IMG/VR virus record: IMGVR_UViG_3300030333_003331
Span: 1-21,574 of that record
DNA length: 21,574 nt
Source: a virus
Direction: 5' to 3' (one strand)
Shown here: positions 8,249 through 15,302 of the stretch, in pieces
Layout: every line of letters starts with the position of its first letter
Numbering within the stretch: the first letter of the stretch is position 1
Program-made: the position numbers and the translations under genes
The notes under the pieces: model-generated
Database searches by the model: none
Seen by the model: only the letters and a program-made list of their open reading frames with translations
Told to the model about the DNA's origin: nothing

Positions 8249-9132
8249 AGTACAAAATAATCAATTTCAATACACCCGTTGAATTACACAATGGGATTTA
8301 TGTCAAAAGAGATGACCTCTTCCAACCATTCGGAGAGCATGGTGTAAATGGTGGAAAGGCCAGACAAGGTATTGAATTAATCCGAAGAAATCTAAAGACC
8401 ATTAAGAATTCTCACAAAAGCACCATTGTCACAACCACCAGTGTCCATTCCACGACAGGTGCGATTATGGCACAAGTTGCCAAACACTATAAACTGAAAT
8501 GTGTGATTTGTGTTGGTGGTACTAGCAAGGAAACTGTAGACCGGCACCATATGATGAGACTTGCAAAGCATTTTGGTGCAAAGATTGTTAATGTTTGTGG
8601 TACAGGAATGGCGGGCCCAGTTCTGAAGAGAATGGGTGATTATATTCGAGAGCATGAATATTTCGACGCGACCTTCAACAATAATGCTGATAGTTGTCCA
8701 GAAGCAATCCTTGATATGACAAAAGAACAAGTGGCGAACATTCCAGACAACTTAGACAACCTGATTGTACCTGTAGGCGGTGGAATGCAAATGGCATCAA
8801 TAATTCGTGGACTTACCGCGTATAAAAAGACCGTAAAGCGGGTTATTGGATGTCATGTCGGACCAGACAGAAGAGACAAAATTGACTACTTTATTAACCC
8901 ACTAGAATATCCTATTCTAGATTATGAAATGCACCCATTGAATACCACTTATGGTAAACCTGCACACGAATGGATTGATAAGAAACAAACCATCAAATTA
9001 GATGAAATTTATGAGTCCAAAGCGTGGCGATGGATGTTGGATAATATCAACTTCGAGGAAGAGAAAACTCTTTTCTGGAATGTTGGTCGGCGGTTGTTTG
9101 AAAAGGAAGTATATGCAAACTATGGAGTCTAG
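8245..9132 (+). CDS. PLP-dependent enzyme, ACC deaminase/D-cysteine desulfhydrase-like
   Basis: A 295-residue fold-type II (tryptophan synthase beta-like) PLP enzyme. YVKRDDLFQP (19-28) and NGGKARQG (35-42) match the family's 'KREDL...GNKxRK' block, so K38 is the likely Schiff-base lysine. TTTSVHSTTGA (63-73) parallels the SNH substrate-binding motif, with Val for Asn, and VPVGGGMQMAS (175-185) is the glycine-rich phosphate-binding loop. Family members deaminate ACC or release sulfide from D-cysteine, and related fold-II enzymes make threonine or diaminopropionate; the true substrate cannot be read here. Start 8245 uses the ATGA overlap with the methyltransferase-like gene; ATG 8221 would add 8 residues. 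It overlaps the next methyltransferase gene by 20 nt. Set between two methyltransferases, it may take part in DNA modification rather than host metabolism (inference). Confidence 0.78.
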   Translation: MKYKIINFNTPVELHNGIYVKRDDLFQPFGEHGVNGGKARQGIELIRRNLKTIKNSHKSTIVTTTSVHSTTGAIMAQVAKHYKLKCVICVGGTSKETVDRHHMMRLAKHFGAKIVNVCGTGMAGPVLKRMGDYIREHEYFDATFNNNADSCPEAILDMTKEQVANIPDNLDNLIVPVGGGMQMASIIRGLTAYKKTVKRVIGCHVGPDRRDKIDYFINPLEYPILDYEMHPLNTTYGKPAHEWIDKKQTIKLDEIYESKAWRWMLDNINFEEEKTLFWNVGRRLFEKEVYANYGV

Positions 9133-10723
9133 TACAGTACATCACCAACGAAATGTTTATTTGTTGGATGACCCTATTAACTGTTATTTTGAAGACCTTC
9201 TTGATATGGACCAGAAGGAATTTGAACAATGGATTATTGACCTTCGTAAGAGGGTGGTTGAAATTTGGGCAGAACATGATTGTCCACCCCGAGGTGGCAA
9301 GAACGACCCCGATATCATCAAGAACTTTAACAAGTTATCTGAGTACAATGTTGCCAAGTTTACCCATACAGACGAACTGTCTGAGGTTGAAGATGATGTA
9401 ATTATTAATAGTCGGCATCTGGGAACTGAGGTTGACCAGTGGTTCCCCCACATGTACAAGACTCGTATCAATTACAACGAGAAGGATGATGGGTATTCCA
9501 TCTACGATTTATTCGCTGATGACCGACATCTCCCACGAATGATTAAGTCCGGTACTCGACACTTCAAGAAAGATAGTTTCTACTATATGAGTGTGTGTGC
9601 GAGAAGGAACGATGCCAAAACGGCAATCATCAAAGTAAAGTCCGCCCACGAATGGTTAGAAGCGTTCGAAACACACAAGAACATTTTTAATGGTTATGAG
9701 TTTTGGTTGAACGAACAAAAGAACACCGGTGAAACATCCACGGGTTATGTGCAGGTTGACCAGAAGACCACTCTCTCATTCACTGCTGATGAAGTTCGTC
9801 AATTGTGGAAAGACGGTAGACTTACCAAGAGAAATATTTCAAACATCGACATTGATAATCTCTCGGATGATAACATTTATGTGATTCGTGTTTTCAAATT
9901 GAAAGCACACAAGTTGTTCCCGCATAGTTTTGTGGCATTTCGTGTAGGATATATTCAAGTTGCTCACAACTATCCTCCAATGACTGCTAAATACTTGTAT
10001 GAGCGATTCACCGAAAATCTCAAAGACCAAGAAGTTATTAACATCTATGACCCATCGGCTGGTTGGGGTGGTCGGATTCTTGGTGCTATGTCCGTTAGGG
10101 ATGATAGAACTATTAATTATATTGGGACTGACCCTAATCCTGACAACCATTTTCACGATAGCAATAGCAGTCGCTATTCTCATCTTGCTGATTTCTACAA
10201 TACCAAAACTTATCGTGGAAATCCTTTCTTCTCTCAAACGCACTCATATGAAATATTTTCAGATTGCGCCGAAGACATCGGGTTCAACCCCGACTTCCAA
10301 AAGTACAGAGGAAAACTCGACCTCATCTTCACTTCACCACCTTATTTCAACAGAGAGGCGTATAGCGAGGATGGGAACCAGTCGTACAAAAGGTACGGGT
10401 CGTCGTATGATTCGTGGATGGAAGGATTTCTTCGACCGACCCTAGAGACTTGTTTCGAGTATCTTCGACCAGACAGATATTTGCTTTGGAACATTGCCGA
10501 TTTGAAAGTAGGAAAAAATTATCTTCCTTTGGAAGAAGACTCGAAAAATATTTTGCTTGACCTTGGTATGGAATATAAATATACCTTGAAGATGGCAATG
10601 GTTGGAATGCCAGGACAGAATCGTGTTGATGAAGATGGTGTTCCCAAGTGTAAGAATTTTTGTAAAGTAAATGGAAAGTTCCATAAATTTGAACCCATCT
10701 ATGTGTTCTATAAGCCTAAGTGA
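9113..10723 (+). CDS. Large DNA methyltransferase (N4/N6 type) with extra N-terminal domain
   Basis: A 536-residue protein. The C-terminal 230 residues form an amino-methyltransferase: SAM motif I IYDPSAGWGGRILGA near residue 311, a second acidic strand IGTDPNPDNH, and the catalytic motif LIFTSPPYFNREAY near 404-417 with canonical TSPPY. The order I then IV differs from the beta-class neighbour. The first 300 residues match nothing I can name; they include a charged helix-rich start and a region with KSAHEWLEAFE and GYEFWLNEQK that could be a specificity domain. ATG 9113 is chosen because AAGGA stands 5 bases before it; ATG 9122 is also possible. No restriction endonuclease gene lies beside it, as usual for phage protective methyltransferases. 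Confidence 0.85.
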   Translation: MQTMESSTVHHQRNVYLLDDPINCYFEDLLDMDQKEFEQWIIDLRKRVVEIWAEHDCPPRGGKNDPDIIKNFNKLSEYNVAKFTHTDELSEVEDDVIINSRHLGTEVDQWFPHMYKTRINYNEKDDGYSIYDLFADDRHLPRMIKSGTRHFKKDSFYYMSVCARRNDAKTAIIKVKSAHEWLEAFETHKNIFNGYEFWLNEQKNTGETSTGYVQVDQKTTLSFTADEVRQLWKDGRLTKRNISNIDIDNLSDDNIYVIRVFKLKAHKLFPHSFVAFRVGYIQVAHNYPPMTAKYLYERFTENLKDQEVINIYDPSAGWGGRILGAMSVRDDRTINYIGTDPNPDNHFHDSNSSRYSHLADFYNTKTYRGNPFFSQTHSYEIFSDCAEDIGFNPDFQKYRGKLDLIFTSPPYFNREAYSEDGNQSYKRYGSSYDSWMEGFLRPTLETCFEYLRPDRYLLWNIADLKVGKNYLPLEEDSKNILLDLGMEYKYTLKMAMVGMPGQNRVDEDGVPKCKNFCKVNGKFHKFEPIYVFYKPK

Positions 10724-10732
10724 GGATTTATT

Positions 10733-11821
10733 ATGTCAAAGACTATTCGAGTAGATTATGTTTGGTTAGACGGATACACCCCTGTCCAAAATCTACGAAG
10801 CAAAATTAGAATTATGGAAGTTGATAAACTTCCAACCACCGCAAAGCAAATTCCTGAGTGGGGGTTTGATGGGTCAAGTACACAACAAGCGCCCGGTGAT
10901 GAAAGTGACCTCATTCTCAAACCAGTAAAATTGGTTAAGCAACCATTTGCAGAGGATGAAAAGGATAATTGGGAATCGTATATTGCACTATGTGAAGTTA
11001 TGCTTCCTGATGGGAAACCTCATGCTACCAACACCAGAGCAAAACTTCGAAAACTAAAGAAGAATGACATTATGTTCAGTGCAGAGCAAGAATATGTTTT
11101 GCTCGATGCAAGAACCATTAGACCCATTGGTTGGCCTATGGAAGAAGGTAATGTGACTTTCCCTCCACCACAGGGAAGATATTATTGTGGTGTTGGTGAT
11201 TTTGTTAAAGGTAGAAATTTTGTAGAAAAGTATACCGTTGTTTGCCACAAGGCAGGTCTTCACATTGAAGGTAACAACGCAGAAGTTATGCTTTCTCAAT
11301 GGGAGTACCAGTTGGGTCAATTGAATGCACTTGACCTTGCCGATGAAATGTGGATTGCTCGATATCTTGGTGACCGCTTGGGTGAGTATTACAACACAAT
11401 CATTTCGTATGACCCCAAACCAGTTGCGGGTGATTGGAACGGTTCTGGATGTCACATCAATTTCAGCACGAAGGAAATGCGTGACAATGGTTACAATGAG
11501 GATTATATCTCCGTTCTAATGGAACAGTTCGAAGAAGACCACGACGAGCATATTTCTTCCTGTGGTGTGGGCAACGAACGCCGATTGACCGGTGACCATG
11601 AAACATGTCACATCAATAAATTCAAATATGGTGTTGGTGATAGAAGTGCTTCAATTAGAATTCCAGCAAGTTGCAAAAAGGGTAACTTCTATATGGAAGA
11701 CCGAAGACCGGCAGCGAATGTGGATCCATATCAAGTCCTAACAACCCTGACTAATAGTATTGTGTCCGCACACAAAACTTTAAATTCAATGAAGGGTCAG
11801 GAAAAGGAAGTTGTCGCTTGA
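10733..11821 (+). CDS. glnII: Glutamine synthetase type II (eukaryotic/GlnII-like)
   Basis: A complete 362-residue GSII, which joins glutamate and ammonia with ATP. Signature blocks in order: WGFDGSST (43-50), SAEQEY with E118 and E120 as metal ligands, HIEGNNAEVMLSQWE (177-191, where the family usually has EVMPGQWE), GDWNGSGCHINFSTK (233-247), RRLTGDHET (283-291), YGVGDRSASIRIP (299-311) and EDRRPAANVDPY (322-333). Nothing is missing, so it is probably active. GSII enzymes act as decamers and lack the adenylylation control of GSI. A good GAGG ribosome site precedes the ATG. It follows the second methyltransferase by 9 bases. Role: either support of nitrogen supply in infected cells or glutamine/amine supply for the neighbouring PLP and modification enzymes; the sequence does not decide. 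Confidence 0.93.
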   Translation: MSKTIRVDYVWLDGYTPVQNLRSKIRIMEVDKLPTTAKQIPEWGFDGSSTQQAPGDESDLILKPVKLVKQPFAEDEKDNWESYIALCEVMLPDGKPHATNTRAKLRKLKKNDIMFSAEQEYVLLDARTIRPIGWPMEEGNVTFPPPQGRYYCGVGDFVKGRNFVEKYTVVCHKAGLHIEGNNAEVMLSQWEYQLGQLNALDLADEMWIARYLGDRLGEYYNTIISYDPKPVAGDWNGSGCHINFSTKEMRDNGYNEDYISVLMEQFEEDHDEHISSCGVGNERRLTGDHETCHINKFKYGVGDRSASIRIPASCKKGNFYMEDRRPAANVDPYQVLTTLTNSIVSAHKTLNSMKGQEKEVVA

Positions 11822-11846
11822 CATCTAATTAATTATAGGTTACAAT
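11818..11846 (+). promoter_or_regulatory. Near-consensus sigma70 promoter, leaderless layout
   Basis: TTGACA (11818-11823), exactly 17 bp, TACAAT (11841-11846). The -35 overlaps the stop codon of the glutamine synthetase gene. Counting the last -10 base as position -7 puts +1 at 11853, the A of the ATG of the next gene, so the transcript would be leaderless or nearly so. No ribosome site stands before that ATG, which agrees. Confidence 0.75.
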
Positions 11847-11852
11847 GTGACC

Positions 11853-12989
11853 ATGAAAGCAAAATACAACAAGTATGTGTCCAAGGCATACGGAACAGAA
11901 CCAACCTTGGAGAACTTGACCGAAAGCAATGACCTTACATGGGACTTGCACAAAGCGGTGAACTGGTATCGGTGCAATCCTGTTTCTTCAAAGAAAGAGA
12001 AGAAGTGGGTTCTGGACTATGTTATCCAAACTCTAGGTAAAACCGAAGTAGACAATTATTCGAATGGTACTAATTTTCAGTACGATTTCATTTCGTCATA
12101 TTGTCGTGTTGCCTTAAGAGTCCCAGAAGGTGTAACATTACCAGATGGATTCAAGGAAACCATCGATAAGAATCTCGCTAAGATTCAACGCACCACATCC
12201 AGAAAAAAGCAAGACCGCGATGCCGCGAAGGCGGCCGCCCCGAAGCAGACCAAGACCATTCAGGAAAGAATTGCTGAACAGGTTTGTGAATATATTGGGG
12301 ACATTGAACAGAAACTGGACGATGTTCTTGAGGGAATCGTTGCTCGTAAAGAAAATAACTTTGATGTTTCTGGATGGTTGAAGGGTCGAGAAGTCAAAGC
12401 GATGCAATCAAAAATGGTTGCGGAGTATCTTGAAAAGACTTATTGCGATGAGATTCGTGAACTTGTCACCGGCAATTGTCCCCAACTCAAAGAAGGTTAT
12501 GATTACATGACTCGACCACAACAGAAGAAGTGGTTGAAAACTCTTGAGCAAATTGTCAAGGACTGTTACGAGCATGGTCGCACTGCTGTGAAACCACGAA
12601 AGGCCCGTAAGCGTAAGGTCAAGACTCCTGAACAACTTGTTGCTAAGATGAAGTACGAGAAGAGCAACGAAGAATTCAAATTGACAAGTATCAAACCACA
12701 AGATATAATTGGTGCGTCGAAACTAATTGTGTTCAACACAAAGTATAGGCAGTTGACAATTTACCATGCAAAGGACTTGTCTGGTCTTACCGTAAAGGGT
12801 TCTACCCTACAGAACTTTTCGGAAGATAAGTCTGAAACACGCCGGTTGAGAAAACCACATGCGATGCTTCAGGAATCCGTAAAGGGTATTCGTGCTTTCA
12901 ACAAAGCATGGAATACAATTAAAACCAAGGCAACAAAACCAACTGGTCGTATTAACGACAAGACAATTATTCTAAAGGCGTTTTCATGA
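11853..12989 (+). CDS. Uncharacterised 378-residue protein
   Basis: I do not recognise a named family. Visible layout: an N-terminal domain (1-100) with the helical segment NDLTWDLHKAVNWYRCNP and DFISSYCRVALRVPEG; a basic and Ala-rich linker (112-133); a helical middle (135-245) with two Cys (145, 198); a strongly basic patch KPRKARKRKVK (247-257); and a beta-rich C-terminal part (275-378) with KLIVFNTKYRQLTIYHA and GSTLQNF. The basic patch suggests nucleic-acid contact. ATG 11853 is preferred over in-frame GTG 11847 because the promoter at 11818-11846 would start transcription at 11853. Its stop overlaps the RNase H start (ATGA), linking it to replication genes. Confidence 0.8.
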   Translation: MKAKYNKYVSKAYGTEPTLENLTESNDLTWDLHKAVNWYRCNPVSSKKEKKWVLDYVIQTLGKTEVDNYSNGTNFQYDFISSYCRVALRVPEGVTLPDGFKETIDKNLAKIQRTTSRKKQDRDAAKAAAPKQTKTIQERIAEQVCEYIGDIEQKLDDVLEGIVARKENNFDVSGWLKGREVKAMQSKMVAEYLEKTYCDEIRELVTGNCPQLKEGYDYMTRPQQKKWLKTLEQIVKDCYEHGRTAVKPRKARKRKVKTPEQLVAKMKYEKSNEEFKLTSIKPQDIIGASKLIVFNTKYRQLTIYHAKDLSGLTVKGSTLQNFSEDKSETRRLRKPHAMLQESVKGIRAFNKAWNTIKTKATKPTGRINDKTIILKAFS

Positions 12990-13813
12990 TTCTGCTTGAT
13001 AACAACCAATTGATTATTGCAAACATTTTCCAAACCATGAGACATGGTAGTGATATTAACGAAGACCTTCTTCGTCACATGTGCTTGAATACATATCGAA
13101 TGTATCGAACAAAGTTCAAATCCTATGGTGACTTGGTTATTTGTCAAGACTCTGGTAATTGCTGGCGCCGTGACATCTTCGAATACTACAAGAAGAATCG
13201 TAAGAAGTCACAGGATAAATCTGACTTTGATTGGGATGCTATCTTCAATTCTTTGTCCAAGATTCGTGATGAGATTGTAGAAAATTTCCCATACAAGAGT
13301 ATCGCTGTTCCACGAACGGAAGCAGACGATATTATTGCTGTACTATGTAAGCACTATCACGATAAAGAGAAAATTGTAATTGTTTCATCTGACAAGGATT
13401 TTCAACAACTACAGAGATTCCCAAATATCAAACAATACAGTCCCACGAAAAAGAAGTTCTTGGTGTGTAAAGACCCTGAGAAGTTTTTGCTTGAGCATAT
13501 TCTCAAGGGTGATACTTCGGATGGCATTCCTAACATTCTTTCCGACGATGATGTGTTCATGGTTGAAGGTAAACGACAGAAACCTTGTGGTGCCAAGAAA
13601 ATTGAAAAACTAATTAACGAGTCCGAACTGAGGGAAACCCCAAACTGGAATCGAAATCAAATGCTTGTTGACTTGTCTCTCATTCCAGAGGAATATGAAG
13701 AGAAAATTCTAACAACATTCGACACTGCTGTCTGCGGAGACAGGAGTAAACTATTTAACTATTTTGTAAAACACAAACTCAATAAACTTATCGGGAGCAT
13801 CGAAGAGTTTTGA
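12986..13813 (+). CDS. rnh: RNase H / 5'-3' flap exonuclease (T4 Rnh-like)
   Basis: A 275-residue member of the FEN/T4 RNase H family (T4 protein 305 aa), which removes RNA primers from lagging-strand fragments and cleaves flaps. The acidic active-site residues are visible: D5, RTEADD (E112, D114, D115), SSDKDF (D136, D138) and GDTSDGIPN (D176, D179), the last also being the start of the helix-hairpin-helix DNA grip. The gene begins on the ATGA shared with the preceding unknown gene. It lies before the clamp/clamp-loader block, a sensible place for a lagging-strand enzyme. Slightly short C-terminus relative to T4. Confidence 0.9.
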   Translation: MILLDNNQLIIANIFQTMRHGSDINEDLLRHMCLNTYRMYRTKFKSYGDLVICQDSGNCWRRDIFEYYKKNRKKSQDKSDFDWDAIFNSLSKIRDEIVENFPYKSIAVPRTEADDIIAVLCKHYHDKEKIVIVSSDKDFQQLQRFPNIKQYSPTKKKFLVCKDPEKFLLEHILKGDTSDGIPNILSDDDVFMVEGKRQKPCGAKKIEKLINESELRETPNWNRNQMLVDLSLIPEEYEEKILTTFDTAVCGDRSKLFNYFVKHKLNKLIGSIEEF

Positions 13814-13814
13814 A

Positions 13815-14012
13815 ATGAAAAACAAAAAGAAGAATCGTAACAAGTCGGAAAATCCTTATATGCATGAGGACGACTTTCAAGGTATTGACCCCGCGAGGGG
13901 TATTCGCAAAGAACGCCGTCGAGCGAATCGACATCAGGAAAAACAAAACCTGAAAAACATGAACCCAAGAGACTGGGATGAAATGGAGGATTATTATGAT
14001 AACAACGGATAG
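13815..14012 (+). CDS. Small basic protein, unknown function
   Basis: A 65-residue, strongly charged protein with no family I can name. It starts with a Lys/Asn run (MKNKKKNRNKSE), has a short motif PYMHEDDFQGIDPARGIRK, a basic middle (KERRRANRHQEK) and an acidic end (DWDEMEDYYDNN). It begins one base after the RNase H stop and overlaps the next small gene by 17 nt. In T4 the rnh gene is followed by the small transcription genes dsbA and 33; the position is similar but the sequence gives no support for either identity. Confidence 0.62.
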   Translation: MKNKKKNRNKSENPYMHEDDFQGIDPARGIRKERRRANRHQEKQNLKNMNPRDWDEMEDYYDNNG

Positions 14013-14181
14013 TTTGACAATTGGAGACAAACTGTTCTATCGTAATGGAACAGACGCAGATGAACTTGTTTTCGTTCGTGATTGGACGGAAGAAGAAGAA
14101 CCATTTGTTTTAATTGAAAACCGTGGAAAAGAAGATTGGGTTCACATCTCTGAACTGTACCCGTGGACCGGAGAAGAATAG
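13996..14181 (+). CDS. Small acidic beta-rich protein, unknown function
   Basis: A 61-residue protein, acidic (several EEE runs), with alternating hydrophobic residues that suggest a small beta barrel (LTIGDKLFYRNG, ELVFVRDW, PFVLIENRG, WVHISELYPW). ATG 13996 is preferred over ATG 13978 because GGAGGA ends 5 bases before it. It overlaps the basic 65-residue gene, so the pair is probably translated together; an acidic and a basic partner side by side may bind each other, which is only a guess. Confidence 0.62.
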   Translation: MITTDSLTIGDKLFYRNGTDADELVFVRDWTEEEEPFVLIENRGKEDWVHISELYPWTGEE

Positions 14182-14294
14182 GCATTTATTGGCATCATGT
14201 TCAAAACACCCGCCAAAAATGTTTTCCATTCTCAGAGAAATACTTTAATCTTTTTTGATTTTTTTGATACATATTTTACTGGAGACTATACATC

Positions 14295-14567
14295 ATGAAC
14301 GATAGTGTTAAAACACATCAACGAGACTGGATCCATTCTCTACTCAAAGCAAGAGTTTGCGAAGTCATCTTCGAAAAGGTAGACGGTTCTGAAAGAACAA
14401 TGCTCTGCACCCTGAGAGAAGATTACCTTCCAGAATCACAAACCAAAACTACAAATAAAAAACCAAACACAGATGTTATTCCTGTGTGGGATATTGAGTC
14501 TAAGGGATGGCGTTCCTTTAGAGTTGATAAAGTTGTTCAAGTAACCGAGGCAAATATCAAGGACTGA
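14295..14567 (+). CDS. SH3-like beta-barrel phage protein (DUF2693-type)
   Basis: A 90-residue protein with the features of the small SH3-fold proteins common in T4-like phages (Pfam DUF2693): WIHSLLKARVCEVIFEK near the start, 'DGSERTMLCTLREDYLP' in the middle and the ending VWDIESKGWRSFRVDKV. Function unknown in the family. It follows a 113-bp AT-rich gap (14182-14294) containing T runs but no promoter I would defend, and has a GGAG ribosome site 10 bases before the ATG. One of the three TGGATCCA sites of the window lies in its fourteenth codon region. Confidence 0.75.
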   Translation: MNDSVKTHQRDWIHSLLKARVCEVIFEKVDGSERTMLCTLREDYLPESQTKTTNKKPNTDVIPVWDIESKGWRSFRVDKVVQVTEANIKD

Positions 14568-14570
14568 ATT

Positions 14571-15269
14571 ATGTCGAAGGAATCACCAAAAGGTCACCAA
14601 GAAGGCGATGCAAAAAGAAAGATAACATTTGGTAACGCCAAGAGTTTCCTGAAATCTGCTTGGTCTAAAGGTCTTTCTGGAAAAAGGGTTGACGAACGAA
14701 CCAAGTCACTTCGTGTGATTAGTTGTCATGGTGACGAATCACGGCAAATTTCCCCATGTGAATGGAGAAGATTGAGTGAAGAAGCAGAAGGCACTTATTA
14801 CTGTGGAAGATGTGGTTGCGGAGACAGTCCAAAGACTTGGTTGAATTCAGAGAAAGATGATGCTTATACTAAACTAGATTATCCGAATGTTGTTTGTCCT
14901 CTACAGATGCCTGGGTTTACAAACTACAAACCATATGGTCAAGAAGATTCTGACTTGGCAAAAGAACATGTTTCTGCCAGAAAGATGAATATCGAGTTCA
15001 CTCTATACAGTGAGGGTGTCGATTTGGCACACCGTGGAGTAGACGATACACCAGAAGAATTGATTGGTGTTGAGGAACCACCACAACCAGAAGTTCAACC
15101 AGAAGAAGAAAAGAAACCATGCAAGAAATGCGGCAGGAAACCAGAAGAAAAGAAACCATGTAGTACATGTGGCCGCAAAGGAAAAGAATCTAATCGCCCA
15201 GAGTATCCACCAAGACCAACACCAACAGAAAGAGTGAAAAATTCTATTGACGATATCAATCTAGGTTGA
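14571..15269 (+). CDS. Cysteine-rich protein with tandem CxxC repeat, unknown function
   Basis: A 232-residue protein of unknown role. Its core has a cluster that looks zinc-binding: C52, C63, then YYCGRCGCGDSP (C78, C81, C83) and VVCPLQ (C109). The C-terminal tail is low-complexity, Pro/Glu/Lys-rich, and holds two tandem copies of a 13-residue unit of the form EEKKPC-xx-CGRKx (C184/C187 and C197/C200), which may form a second zinc site. It starts 3 bases after the previous gene. The end of the gene contains the -35 box of the clamp promoter. Structural or nucleic-acid-binding roles are both possible. Confidence 0.72.
   Translation: MSKESPKGHQEGDAKRKITFGNAKSFLKSAWSKGLSGKRVDERTKSLRVISCHGDESRQISPCEWRRLSEEAEGTYYCGRCGCGDSPKTWLNSEKDDAYTKLDYPNVVCPLQMPGFTNYKPYGQEDSDLAKEHVSARKMNIEFTLYSEGVDLAHRGVDDTPEELIGVEEPPQPEVQPEEEKKPCKKCGRKPEEKKPCSTCGRKGKESNRPEYPPRPTPTERVKNSIDDINLG
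15105..15182 (+). repeat. Two tandem 39-bp units encoding CxxC motifs
   Basis: Two in-frame units of 39 bp (15105-15143 and 15144-15182). The first 17 bases are identical (GAAGAAAAGAAACCATG); the rest has drifted mainly while keeping the two Cys codons and the CGRK sequence. A recent in-gene duplication kept under selection for the cysteines is the simplest reading. Confidence 0.8.
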
Positions 15270-15275
15270 TATAAT
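15247..15275 (+). promoter_or_regulatory. Sigma70-like promoter for the sliding clamp gene
   Basis: TTGACG (15247-15252), 17-bp spacer, perfect TATAAT (15270-15275). The -35 and the spacer lie inside the end of the preceding gene, whose TGA stop directly touches the -10. Predicted start near 15282 gives a 21-nt leader with the ribosome site AAAGGAGA before ATG 15303. Confidence 0.78.
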
Positions 15276-15302
15276 GAATCTTTATCAAAGGAGATATTTA
15301 TT

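Noticed and set aside
10574-10581. TATAAATA, exact T4 late promoter consensus, about 150 bases before the glutamine synthetase gene
   Set aside because: It lies within Tyr-Lys-Tyr codons of the methyltransferase gene; about one such octamer is expected by chance in a window of this size and no other late-type copies support it.
10709-10714. TATAAG as a -10 box before the glutamine synthetase gene
   Set aside because: The only -35-like sequence (TTGAAC 10689-10694) is 14 bp away, too close.
12228-12235. GCGGCCGC, a GC-rich palindrome in an AT-rich genome
   Set aside because: It encodes part of an Ala-rich linker (AAKAAAPK) and needs no further explanation.
14182-14294. AT-rich gap with T runs before the SH3-like gene, possible terminator or promoter
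   Set aside because: No stable stem precedes the T runs and no -35/-10 pair has good spacing and match.
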